From positions 576,213-640,212 of the forward strand of contig NZ_DLFW01000002.1 of NCBI RefSeq assembly GCF_002482385.1: 64,000 bases of DNA, read 5' to 3'. Under the pieces are notes generated by a model. The model was not told where the DNA came from and searched no databases. It was given only the letters and a program-made list of their open reading frames with translations. Below, one piece after another: positions 8,991-16,820 of the stretch. A program made the translations under genes and the position numbers. Origin of the DNA: Dysgonomonas sp. UBA7710. Its GTDB lineage: Bacteria > Bacteroidota > Bacteroidia > Bacteroidales > Dysgonomonadaceae. The first letter of the stretch is position 1. Each line of letters starts with the position of its first letter.

Positions 8991-9782
8991 TTATATATCA
9001 GCTATCTTTTCTTTTGTCGCGCGTATACTGATTTCTATATCATTTTTCATTTCGCTGTCATTGGCTGTATCGAGATTATCCAGTGCCGCCTGATAATCCT
9101 CCAAAGCTGCCCGGTAATTAGACAGTTCGTAATATGTATTTCCTCGGTTGTACCAGGCAACGGGTGAACCCTCCAGTTTTATGGCTTCATCAAAATCAGC
9201 GAGTGCTTCATCATAATGCTCCATTTTTTCATGTGTCAGTCCTCTGTTATTGTAGGCACTGGCATAATCGGGCAGTAATTCTATGGTCCGGTTAAAGTCA
9301 TGCAGCGCTTTTTCATACAGACCCATATTGCTATAAATCGATCCCCGGTTATAAAAAGCCATTCCGTCTTTAGGGTCGAGTTCTATGATTTTCGAGCATG
9401 TATTGAGCGTCTCCATTTCGTTGCCTGTCTGATAATAGATAGTAGCAAGGTGCATATATGTTTTTACCAGCACTTTATTACGCCACTCGGTATCTTTTTT
9501 ATATTTCTCATCATTATTGATGCGTTCGATCAGGTTGTTCAGCATATTTATTTTCTGCTGAGGGGAAGATAGTTTGTTGAGCGCAATATAGACGTCATTA
9601 TTAAATTTTACAAGGCTTTTTTCTCCCTGTTTCCGTCTTTTTGCAATCAGGAAAAACATGACGGCAAAGAGTATGAACATCAGGACAAACATGGCAACGA
9701 TGCCTGCTATGCCGAATCCTGCGATAGAACTTACATTACAGGATGTGAATAAGAATGGTATGGGTATTATTATATATTTCAT
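8991..9782 (-). CDS. Membrane-anchored TPR protein
   Basis: The 263-residue protein contains at least three tetratricopeptide repeats (GMAFYNRGSIYSNMGLYEKA, ASAYNNRGLTHEKMEHYDEA and AWYNRGNTYYELSNYRAAL), which usually mediate protein contacts. The N-terminus has an unusual arrangement: a lipobox-like FLFTSC at residues 11-15 followed directly by a long membrane helix (about 22-46, IVAMFVLMFILFAVMFFLI) and a basic stop-transfer (KRRKQ). Either it is a lipoprotein with an extra helix or, more simply, an inner-membrane protein with TPRs in the cytoplasm. It ends a probable unit with the LysR gene, 14 bases upstream. Confidence 0.78.
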   Translation of the reverse strand: MKYIIIPIPFLFTSCNVSSIAGFGIAGIVAMFVLMFILFAVMFFLIAKRRKQGEKSLVKFNNDVYIALNKLSSPQQKINMLNNLIERINNDEKYKKDTEWRNKVLVKTYMHLATIYYQTGNEMETLNTCSKIIELDPKDGMAFYNRGSIYSNMGLYEKALHDFNRTIELLPDYASAYNNRGLTHEKMEHYDEALADFDEAIKLEGSPVAWYNRGNTYYELSNYRAALEDYQAALDNLDTANDSEMKNDIEISIRATKEKIADI

Positions 9783-9796
9783 GTGGCAGATAGAGT

Positions 9797-10708
9797 TTAT
9801 TCAGTGGTATTAATATGTGTTTTTATGAAAGTTCGTACTTTTTCTACGTATTGAGGTTGTATTTTATCCTTATTGTATGCCAGATACAGAGTATTTGTTG
9901 CAGGTATATTTCCTTTCCAGAGTATTTTTACCAATCCCTCTTCCAGAGCTCTCCCCGCAATCAGGTCAGATGAAACCGCCAATACATCGCTATTACTTAC
10001 AGCCCTCAATATGCCGTCATTGTCCGGTATGGTCGCATGCAGTTTCAGTATAGGACGTTTTTTGAAATTCTCCCGCCAGAATCTTCTTACTAATGCCAGA
10101 TCGGTACTATAGGCAATCCATTTTTGGGCTTTGAGCCATTTTTCGATATCTTCTATACTGTTTTTTTCTATGCAGGCGTCAAAATCTGTCGTATCTATAG
10201 CCGGGTTGCAGACAATCATAAACGATTCGGTGAATAATGCTTCGTAAGTAAGGTTATCCGCAGATTTATTTTGCCGTGTGATGATAGCTATATCGAGATC
10301 GTTACTGATAACCTTTTCGGTCAGAGTATCAGCAAGACCATATTCTACTGTCAGATGCAGGTCTTTCTGATTACCTACATGTTCTGCCAGATAATCATTA
10401 AAGATTTCGGCAGGTGTGCCTAAACGGATACTTGGGGCTTTATTCAGAACGGTACGTTTAAATTCGGTTTCTACCCGCTCCAGATTATCTATCGATTCCA
10501 CAATTTGAGTATAGAGCTGTTTGCCATACTCGGTGGGCATCATTTTCCGGGGAAGCCTGACAAATAATTGCTGTCCGATATAGCTTTCCAGCGATGCCAG
10601 CTGGATACTCATATTGGGTTGGGATATCATCAGTTCCTGTGCTGCCCGCGTTAGTGTTCCGTACTGATAAATTGCTTTGAATGTTCTGTACCATTCCAGA
10701 TTGACCAT
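9797..10708 (-). CDS. LysR-family transcriptional regulator
   Basis: The 303-residue protein has the LysR layout: an N-terminal winged helix-turn-helix (residues 1-60: LEWYRTFKAIYQYGTLTRAA, then LMISQPNMSIQLASLESYIG) and a periplasmic-binding-like effector domain from about residue 90 (IRLGTPAEIFNDYL). It would bind a small metabolite and control a nearby gene. It is divergent from the YceI lipoprotein gene at 10929, a typical arrangement for LysR targets, but it is also transcribed towards a TPR gene. The effector cannot be read from sequence. Confidence 0.93.
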   Translation of the reverse strand: MVNLEWYRTFKAIYQYGTLTRAAQELMISQPNMSIQLASLESYIGQQLFVRLPRKMMPTEYGKQLYTQIVESIDNLERVETEFKRTVLNKAPSIRLGTPAEIFNDYLAEHVGNQKDLHLTVEYGLADTLTEKVISNDLDIAIITRQNKSADNLTYEALFTESFMIVCNPAIDTTDFDACIEKNSIEDIEKWLKAQKWIAYSTDLALVRRFWRENFKKRPILKLHATIPDNDGILRAVSNSDVLAVSSDLIAGRALEEGLVKILWKGNIPATNTLYLAYNKDKIQPQYVEKVRTFIKTHINTTE

Positions 10709-10871
10709 ATAATAATTATGATTTATAGTTTTAGAGAGTGAACATGTCGTATGCCAAATCTGTTTACTCTTTAGTTGTAGATATTTATTTAATTGATTTA
10801 TTCTGCAAATCTATTAATTTTTTTATGATTATGTATCAATATAACTATTTTGATAATAGAATAAAGTATTT

Positions 10872-10879
10872 TAACTTTG
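10872..10879 (+). promoter_or_regulatory. -7 box for the YceI lipoprotein gene
   Basis: TAACTTTG matches the Bacteroidota -7 consensus, 49 bases upstream of the ATG at 10929. The ~220-base divergent gap to the LysR gene is very AT-rich and encodes nothing convincing. Confidence 0.6.
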
Positions 10880-10928
10880 CGACATATTTAAAACAAAATT
10901 ATATTAATATTAAACAAGGAAATTGAGA

Positions 10929-11585
10929 ATGAAAACATATTTATTAGCTATCGCATCATTAATATTCGTAGCATCGTGCAACAACGCTGCTAAAAACAAG
11001 GTTGAAGGAACTGACGCTCAGGTGGCGGCATCTGGGACCGGAGTAGAACTGACAGTAGACCCTTCTGCTTCATCTATACATTGGGTAGGATCTAAAGTAG
11101 GGGGTTCCCATCACGGAACAATCGGTATAAAGAGTGGAAGCCTTGCTGTTAATGGGGAAGAAGTGGCTTCGGGTTCGTTCGTAATAGATATGAATGCGAT
11201 CGTAGATGAAGATCTTACCGAAGCTAAAATGAATGAAATGCTGGTAAACCACCTGAAAAGTGAAGATTTCTTTGATGTCGCAAAATATCCTGAAAGTACT
11301 TTTACTATTACAAAAGTGGAAGCTCTGGCAACACCAAACGACAGTGTAAACTATACGGTTAGCGGTAATCTGAAACTGAAAGATGTAGAGAAGAATATCT
11401 CTTTCGGTGCAAAAGTTACAAAAGAAGGTGAACTGTATAAGGCTGTTACCGTTCCGTTTACTATCGACCGTACTCAATGGAATGTGAAATATGGTTCAAA
11501 GACTTTGTTTGCCAATCTGAAAGAAAATATTGTAAACGATAATATCGAATTGCAGATAACAGTTGTAGCTAAAGCGGCTCAATAA
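10929..11585 (+). CDS. YceI-family lipoprotein
   Basis: The 218-residue protein starts MKTYLLAIASLIFVASCNN, with a lipobox and cysteine at 17. The mature part is a YceI-type lipocalin-like barrel: SIHWVGSKVGGSHHGTIGIKS, ASGSFVIDMNAIVDEDL, then LKSEDFFDVAKYPESTFTI and the closing FTIDRTQWNVKYGS. YceI proteins bind polyisoprenoid or amphiphilic ligands in the periplasm. I use the ATG at 10929; a TTG six bases earlier is in frame but unlikely. A terminator follows. Confidence 0.92.
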   Translation: MKTYLLAIASLIFVASCNNAAKNKVEGTDAQVAASGTGVELTVDPSASSIHWVGSKVGGSHHGTIGIKSGSLAVNGEEVASGSFVIDMNAIVDEDLTEAKMNEMLVNHLKSEDFFDVAKYPESTFTITKVEALATPNDSVNYTVSGNLKLKDVEKNISFGAKVTKEGELYKAVTVPFTIDRTQWNVKYGSKTLFANLKENIVNDNIELQITVVAKAAQ

Positions 11586-11611
11586 TACATTAAACGGTAT
11601 TTTTATTATAT

Positions 11612-11648
11612 ACGGCTTTGACTATAGTGTCAAGGCCGTTATTTTATA
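11612..11648 (+). terminator. Intrinsic terminator after the YceI gene
   Basis: ACGGC-T-TTGAC (11612-11622) pairs with GTCAA-G-GCCGT (11629-11639) around a 6-base loop, followed by TATTTTAT. Confidence 0.75.
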
Positions 11649-11689
11649 AATTCCGCCAATAAGTAGTTGAAGAGATTATTGTCGTATAA

Positions 11690-12300
11690 AATTGTTCGAT
11701 TTTTCTACTGCGCGCAATTAAAATTGCTTGCGTTCCTTTTGGCCTAAGCCCCAAAAGGACCCAAAAATGCTTTAGCGCCCCGCTTCAACGTCCGACCCAT
11801 AACGGGCTCAAAGGCTAAATAAAAAAAACTCGCTCCGGGATGTATATAATACGCATTAGCGGATAAGCTCAAACACGTTTTTGTTTTTAACGCCTTTTTC
11901 GTCCTATGGGTGCCCCGTACTTAAAGCTAACGGTGCTGCTGACGCACGTGCGGCTAAAGCCCGGAAAACCTTTGTCCTGTCGTCGCATCGCGATTCCGGC
12001 CTCGTCCCGCAGGCGGGGTACCCAATCCGTAAAGCGGAGGTGTAGGGCAAAATACGGTAGCTGCTATACCCTGCTGATAATCCGGCTAAAGATGATTCCG
12101 TATTATTTTGCCCTACCGAAGCTGCGGTTTTGGGTCGCCGGGGGATGCAGCCTTGATTTTTTGTTTCGTTTTGCATCAAGGCAAAATGAATTGGAGCGAA
12201 GCCGAATTGAAAATCGGCGGAGCCAAATCGGCGTTAGCCAAATACAAGACGGCAGGCGCGTTAGAAAAAAAAGAGCGTTAAAATTCATCCACTGATTAGC
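11690..12300. repeat. Gene-free repeat region containing dispersed repeat copy A
   Basis: No protein-like frame is credible in this ~700-base gap; its open frames on both strands are low-complexity shadows. Positions 11981-12187 (read on the reverse strand) align with 34235-34429 on the forward strand over about 200 bases, sharing blocks such as CAAGGCTGCAT, CGACCCAAAACCGCAGCTTC and TATAGCAGCTACCGTATTTTG. The flanks hold other repeat-like strings: CCTTTTGG...CCAAAAGG dyad near 11737-11757 and GC-rich 'gcggagcc' elements at 12213-12240. Base composition is far more GC-rich than the surrounding intergenic DNA. Confidence 0.75.
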
Positions 12301-12317
12301 TTAAATAACATAGATTT

Positions 12318-13148
12318 ATGACACTAAAAGATTTACATAAACAAGCCATGCAGTTTCACGATACACCGCCTATGCCGGTTGTATTTGTAGGGCATGGTAC
12401 GCCGATGAATGCCATTGAGGATAACGAGTTTGTACAGGCATGGGGCAGATTGGGGCAAAATCTTCCGCAACCACAGGCTATTCTTTGTATTTCAGCCCAT
12501 TGGGAAACTCGTGGAACTTTGGTTACTGCCATGAATGAACCTAAGACTATACACGATTTCTATGGCTTTCCCCGTGAATTATCTGCCCAGCAGTATCCTG
12601 CCCGGGGATCGAAAGAACTGGCTGAGTTAGTCAGAGGACAGATAAACGATGTTATCATCGGAGAAGATTATGAATGGGGACTCGACCATGGTAGCTGGAG
12701 CGTATTGAAACACATTTATCCCATGGCGGATATTCCGGTAGTGCAGATGAGTATCGACCATTTCAAAGGAATGCAGTATCATTACGATCTGGGACGGGAA
12801 CTGGCTTTTTTGCGCCGCAAAGGAGTTTTGGTGATAGGCAGTGGAAATATGATTCACAATCTGCGGATGGTACGCATCGAAGGGGATGACTTCAATACGG
12901 AATATGGTTACGACTGGGCTTTCGAACTGAATGACTTGTTCAAAGATAAGATATTGAACGGAGATTTCCATTCCCTGATAGATTATACCCGTTTGCACAA
13001 TGCGGCCCGTCTGGCTATTCCTACTCCCGAGCATTATATCCCATTACTTTACACTTTGGCTTTGCGGGAAAGGGATGAGCAGATTAGGATATTTAACGAT
13101 AAGGTAATCGCCGGATCGCTGAGTATGACCTCTCTTGTAATAGGATAG
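12318..13148 (+). CDS. ygiD: Class III extradiol dioxygenase, YgiD/DODA type
   Basis: The 276-residue protein matches 4,5-DOPA extradiol dioxygenase-like proteins: PVVFVGHGTPMNAIEDNEF carries the first metal ligand histidine, ILCISAHWETRGTLVTA the second, then YDFYGFPREL-like HDFYGFPRELSAQQYP and GLDHGSWSVLKHIYP. YgiD of E. coli cleaves L-DOPA in vitro; the physiological substrate is unknown. The enzyme is expected to be cytoplasmic with a single Fe or Zn. It is preceded by the repeat region and converges on the cation transporter gene, six bases away. Confidence 0.92.
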   Translation: MTLKDLHKQAMQFHDTPPMPVVFVGHGTPMNAIEDNEFVQAWGRLGQNLPQPQAILCISAHWETRGTLVTAMNEPKTIHDFYGFPRELSAQQYPARGSKELAELVRGQINDVIIGEDYEWGLDHGSWSVLKHIYPMADIPVVQMSIDHFKGMQYHYDLGRELAFLRRKGVLVIGSGNMIHNLRMVRIEGDDFNTEYGYDWAFELNDLFKDKILNGDFHSLIDYTRLHNAARLAIPTPEHYIPLLYTLALRERDEQIRIFNDKVIAGSLSMTSLVIG

Positions 13149-13153
13149 GAGGC

Positions 13154-14023
13154 TTATCTCGAAGGCTCTACATGTATCAGCACATCTGCTATTTCGGGTT
13201 TATGGGCTATTAGCCTGCGTTTAAGTTCGTGGGCAATATCATGTCCTTCTTTCACAGTAATATTTTTATTTACAATAATGTGTAGGTCTACATAGTATGA
13301 CATCCCCGTTTTGCGGATATGGCATTTTTCGGTATCTACCACTCCGTCTATTGTTTTTGAAAAATCGCAGATATTGTTGGCCATATCCGTATACATATCT
13401 TTATCCATCATTTCTCCCCATGCAGGTTTCAGTATGCGGTAACTGTTATACAGGATAATAAATGCTGCGAATAATGCTGCCCAGTCGTCAGCTGATTCAT
13501 ACCCTTCTCCTTTATAAATAGCGATGGATATTCCTATAAAAGCCGCGACAGAAGTAATAGCATCGCTACGGTGATGCCAGGCGTCAGCTTTCAGAGATGT
13601 GCTTCCTGTTTGTTTTGCTTTTCTTATTACCAGACGGTACGATAATTCTTTCCATATAATGATTGCTCCCAGTACAAATAATGTAAATAGCTTGGGGCCT
13701 TCGTGCGGCGTACGTATATTTTCTATACTTTCTATCGCGATAATTGTAGCAGAAATGATAAGAAAGCCTACAACCGCGAAGGTAACAAGCGGCTCTATCC
13801 GCCCATGCCCGTATGGGTGGTCTTCATCCGCAGGTTTGCTGGCATACCTTAAGCCTAAGAGAACGAGAATGGAAGAAAATATATCGGCGGTGGATTCAAT
13901 AGCGTCGGCGATCAGGGCATAGGAATTGCCGAAATATCCGGCCAGCCATTTACATACTGCTAAAAGAGTATTACCTATTATACTAAAAACAGATGCCTTT
14001 TGGGCTGTCTGGGTCTTATCCAT
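13154..14023 (-). CDS. Cation diffusion facilitator (CDF) family transporter
   Basis: The 289-residue protein has the CDF fold: membrane helices with the metal-site residues in YALIADAIESTADIFSS and DEDHPYGHGRIEPL, then the second site in SLKADAWHHRSDAITS, and a C-terminal cytoplasmic domain (KTIDGVVDTEKCHIRKTG, ending IADVLIHVEPS). CDF proteins export Zn2+, Fe2+, Mn2+ or Cd2+ in exchange for protons; the H-x3-D/D-x3-D pattern does not settle which metal. It is monocistronic, with a -7 box right before it. Confidence 0.93.
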   Translation of the reverse strand: MDKTQTAQKASVFSIIGNTLLAVCKWLAGYFGNSYALIADAIESTADIFSSILVLLGLRYASKPADEDHPYGHGRIEPLVTFAVVGFLIISATIIAIESIENIRTPHEGPKLFTLFVLGAIIIWKELSYRLVIRKAKQTGSTSLKADAWHHRSDAITSVAAFIGISIAIYKGEGYESADDWAALFAAFIILYNSYRILKPAWGEMMDKDMYTDMANNICDFSKTIDGVVDTEKCHIRKTGMSYYVDLHIIVNKNITVKEGHDIAHELKRRLIAHKPEIADVLIHVEPSR

Positions 14024-14041
14024 TTATCTATATTTAAAGTA

Positions 14042-14049
14042 CAAATATA
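14042..14049 (-). promoter_or_regulatory. Candidate -7 box for the CDF gene
   Basis: The reverse strand reads TATATTTG, matching TAnnTTTG, 18 bases before the ATG at 14023; the leader would be very short. Confidence 0.45.
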
Positions 14050-14069
14050 CAGTTTTAAGTAATTGGATT

Positions 14070-14999
14070 TTATTTTGTACTTGTAATTTTGTCACCTCTG
14101 AAAGTCAGGTTTCCGGCAGGATAAAACCATTGTTCCGTATTTCCGTTTTCTTTTATTTCTGTCGGTTCACCCCATGCAAGGCGGGTCATTTCCTTGGTCA
14201 TCCCAACTCTGATTTTGTTTTGCAGGATACGGCGGAAATTATTTACATTATATTTTCTTGTCAGGGCTGAGGCTTCGGCCACAGTATATACTTTCTTGAT
14301 GCTCTCATTTTTCAGTGTGGAAGAGTAGGGGACAGCTGTTTTTATACCCTTTGCATTTTGCAGAACCAATGAGAGTTCATTCGTTGTATTGTCCATTGTC
14401 ACGTCCGTACATTTCCATGTCTGTCCGGTGGTGAAAGCCAGAGCCTTATTTGTAACCAGATTACGGGACATCTTTAATATATCGTCCGATATTACATACT
14501 CTTTCCCTGTCAGTAATTCTTTTTGCTTTTCGAAAAAGCCTTTTACAAGAAAGGGAAAAGTATAGTCGGCTTCGGCATTATATTTATAATATATGATATC
14601 TCCACTCGAAAGTTCCTGTAATTTCAGATAGAATTCGTCACTATAATCTTTAGTATTTGTTTTTGCTTTCGGGTGCCTGATAACTTCAAGTACATGGAAA
14701 TACTTACCTGCCAGATCTTCGTAACGGGAATTGTAATTATCGTTCGGTTTATATATATTCTTTTCGTCGTTCAGCAGGTCGTCGTCTTTTTTGTATTTCA
14801 GTATAAAACCGCTATATCCGAAAGATTGGGATGATTTATCCAGTCCTTTCAGGTACAGTTCCTGCCCTGTATATCCTATTGCATTTTTGCCCAGGAAATT
14901 AGTTGTGCTGTCATATGCAAACGTCGGAACTGTTTCTTTCTGCGCAAACAGAGTAATACTAAATAAGGCGAGGAATATTATTAAATATATTTTTTTCAT
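14070..14999 (-). CDS. Secreted hypothetical protein with BamE-like C-terminus
   Basis: No family is certain. The 309-residue protein has a signal peptide (MKKIYLIIFLALFSITLFAQK) and a soluble periplasmic body. The C-terminal 55 residues contain NKIRVGMTKEMTRLAWGEP, then QWFYPAGNLTFRGDKIT, a pattern seen in SmpA/BamE-like and 'outer membrane assembly' small domains, where 'GMTxxEVxxxWGxP' is typical. The start codon overlaps the stop of the phosphatase gene by four bases, so they form one unit. Confidence 0.7.
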   Translation of the reverse strand: MKKIYLIIFLALFSITLFAQKETVPTFAYDSTTNFLGKNAIGYTGQELYLKGLDKSSQSFGYSGFILKYKKDDDLLNDEKNIYKPNDNYNSRYEDLAGKYFHVLEVIRHPKAKTNTKDYSDEFYLKLQELSSGDIIYYKYNAEADYTFPFLVKGFFEKQKELLTGKEYVISDDILKMSRNLVTNKALAFTTGQTWKCTDVTMDNTTNELSLVLQNAKGIKTAVPYSSTLKNESIKKVYTVAEASALTRKYNVNNFRRILQNKIRVGMTKEMTRLAWGEPTEIKENGNTEQWFYPAGNLTFRGDKITSTK

Positions 15000-15715
15000 T
15001 GTCCTGATATTGTAACCGCTTCTTTTTTACCTTTTTCCACAAAACTCATGTCTGCCATTGATTCCACCGTAAACTTTCCGTCCTGATAAATAACTTTGCA
15101 TACAGCTGCATTTTCCAATGGTTTCTTAAATAATTTGTCTCCTCCCAGTCCCAGTAACATAGCCAGTATACTCATCCCGTGCGAGATGACCAGTATATTG
15201 GCATCGCCGTGTTGAGACTCATTTCTTGCTATTTCGAGAAGGCTTTCCTGAGTGCGTGCTTCTACCTGGGAAAAGTTTTCGGCCATGCCCATTTTATCCA
15301 GTTTTTTGACGGCATCGAGTACCTCCCGGTAGCTGATCTCTTTTTCCATAATCGCTTTAATCATACTTTCTGACGAAGTATGATGGAGGTATAAAGCGGC
15401 ACTGTTCCACATATGATGGTTAAAATCGGCTTCGAAGCTACCAAAGCATGCTTCGCGTAATCCCGAGAGCTCGATCACGGGAATATCTTCCTGTCCTTTG
15501 GCTCCCAGAACTATTTTGGTTGTCTGTACAGTCCTGCGCAGGTCGCTGCAATAAGCAGTACGGAAATTTATATCGCTCAGTCCGTAGCCCAGATAGCGGG
15601 CTACATCTATGCCTTCTTTTGTTAGCGGTGAATCGCACCAACCCTGCACCCTGTCGAGGGTATTCATCATTGTCTTGCCGTGACGGGCAATGTATAATGT
15701 AATCTTTGAACTCAT
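14996..15715 (-). CDS. Histidine phosphatase family protein
   Basis: The 239-residue protein is a branch-1 histidine phosphatase. The catalytic RHG is at residues 11-13 (LYIARHGKTMMNT), the second arginine lies in YCSDLRRTVQT, and the late catalytic histidine is in ILVISHGMSIL. The family covers phosphoglycerate mutases, fructose-2,6-bisphosphatases and phosphatases such as CobC; no substrate motif separates these here. There is no signal peptide, so it is cytoplasmic, unlike its coupled neighbour at 14070. Confidence 0.9.
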   Translation of the reverse strand: MSSKITLYIARHGKTMMNTLDRVQGWCDSPLTKEGIDVARYLGYGLSDINFRTAYCSDLRRTVQTTKIVLGAKGQEDIPVIELSGLREACFGSFEADFNHHMWNSAALYLHHTSSESMIKAIMEKEISYREVLDAVKKLDKMGMAENFSQVEARTQESLLEIARNESQHGDANILVISHGMSILAMLLGLGGDKLFKKPLENAAVCKVIYQDGKFTVESMADMSFVEKGKKEAVTISGQ

Positions 15716-15791
15716 TGTTTTAATTATTAATGTGCCAATATAATATCTTTATCATTCCATTGGCACATTGGCATATTAGATAATTAGTATA

Positions 15792-16193
15792 TTATTTAAT
15801 GTAATCTGCAAAAGCTTTGTCAAACATATCCGGTGCAGAAACTTTGCCATCCATTAGACACACTACCTCTATAACAGCACTGGCGCATAAAGTGTTGTCG
15901 GGGACACGGATTATTTGTTGATGAAAGTAATACCTGACACCTTTCCTTTCTATGTTGACAGTACAAATAAAATATTCTGAGCCGCGGAGGGAACTTTTGT
16001 AGCTGATATTGGCATTCCGCACAACGGGGATAATATTAGCTTCGGTAAGATCGCGCAACCGTAAACCGCATTTTTCCATCAGCTCGTGGCGGGTAGCTTC
16101 GAAGTAATGCAGATAGATAGCATTATTGACCACGCCTTGTGAATCGCATTCGTAGTCACGTACCTTCATGTTGTTCTCAAAAGTTAAAGCCAT
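15792..16193 (-). CDS. Acyl-CoA thioesterase, 4HBT hot-dog fold (copy 2)
   Basis: The 133-residue protein has the 4-hydroxybenzoyl-CoA thioesterase pattern MKVRDYECDSQGVVNNAIYL followed by HYFEATRHELMEKCG; the Asp of ECDSQG is the expected catalytic residue. It is closely similar to the next gene upstream (same opening KVRDYECD, same VCxxDGKVxxPxxFDK ending), so the pair arose by tandem duplication. YbgC-like members hydrolyse short or branched acyl-CoAs; here the substrate is not known. Confidence 0.87.
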   Translation of the reverse strand: MALTFENNMKVRDYECDSQGVVNNAIYLHYFEATRHELMEKCGLRLRDLTEANIIPVVRNANISYKSSLRGSEYFICTVNIERKGVRYYFHQQIIRVPDNTLCASAVIEVVCLMDGKVSAPDMFDKAFADYIK

Positions 16194-16203
16194 AATTTAA
16201 TGA

Positions 16204-16617
16204 TTAGCTAGTTAGCAAATGCCCGAGAGTTTTATCGAATAATTCAGGTTTTCCTACTTTTCCGTTTACCATACAGGCTGTTTCCACCCTCGCTGTCGAA
16301 CAAACTTTATTGTCTTTCAGGCGAATGATTTTCTGGTTGAAAATATAGCGGATGCCATCTTTTTCAATGGAATCGACAGTACATATAAAATCATTGGCAC
16401 CGCGCAGGGAATGTTTGTATCGTATATAAACACTTACTACTACTGCATCTATACCTTGCTCATGCAATTCGTAAAAATTCAACCCGTGTTGCTCCAGAAA
16501 TTCGTGGCGGACTACTTCGTAATAATGCTGGTAGTTAGCATTATTAACTATGCCTTGCGCATCGCATTCGTAGTCGCGCACTTTCATTGTATATTCGTAT
16601 ATAGATGCTTTATTCAT
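16204..16617 (-). CDS. Acyl-CoA thioesterase, 4HBT hot-dog fold (copy 1)
   Basis: The 137-residue paralogue opens MNKASIYEYTMKVRDYECDA and continues QGIVNNANYQHYYEVVRHEF, with the catalytic Asp in ECDAQG. It lies 10 bases upstream of copy 2 in one transcript. The two differ enough (FICTVDSIEKDGIRYIFNQK versus FICTVNIERKGVRYYFHQQ) to suggest different substrate preferences or a heteromer, since hot-dog enzymes act as dimers or tetramers. Another in-frame methionine (MKVRDYECD) exists at residue 11, aligned with the copy 2 sequence. Confidence 0.87.
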   Translation of the reverse strand: MNKASIYEYTMKVRDYECDAQGIVNNANYQHYYEVVRHEFLEQHGLNFYELHEQGIDAVVVSVYIRYKHSLRGANDFICTVDSIEKDGIRYIFNQKIIRLKDNKVCSTARVETACMVNGKVGKPELFDKTLGHLLTS

Positions 16618-16769
16618 TGTTTTATATCTTCTTTATTTTTTTATATATAATTTCCGATTATATTATTGACTATCATTGTAATATGGTCAGTCCTTTGCTC
16701 TTTCGCTTTCAGGAATGTAAAGATAGAATTTGATGTATCGTTGTTTTTAGCCATCGCTATAAGGATAAA

Positions 16770-16794
16770 AGGCATGGGCTGTAAACCCATGCCT
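16770..16794 (-). terminator. Intrinsic terminator after purL
   Basis: AGGCATGGG (16770-16778) and CCCATGCCT (16786-16794) form a 9-bp stem with a 7-base loop. On the reverse strand it is followed by TTTTATCCTT, 27 bases after the purL stop. Confidence 0.75.
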
Positions 16795-16820
16795 GTTTAA
16801 TATATGTATCTTCTGACTTT

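Noticed and set aside
10738..10926. 62-residue frame before the YceI gene
   Set aside because: Lies over the promoter and leader of the YceI gene and is AT-rich with no homology.
11904..12295. Two long open frames on opposite strands in the repeat region (129 and 91 residues)
   Set aside because: They overlap each other, have no start context or recognisable domain, and cover the dispersed repeat; the other repeat copy keeps no equivalent frame.
16618..16820. Riboswitch in front of purL or the thioesterases
   Set aside because: The purL leader is at the other end and short; this gap contains only a terminator and AT-rich DNA.
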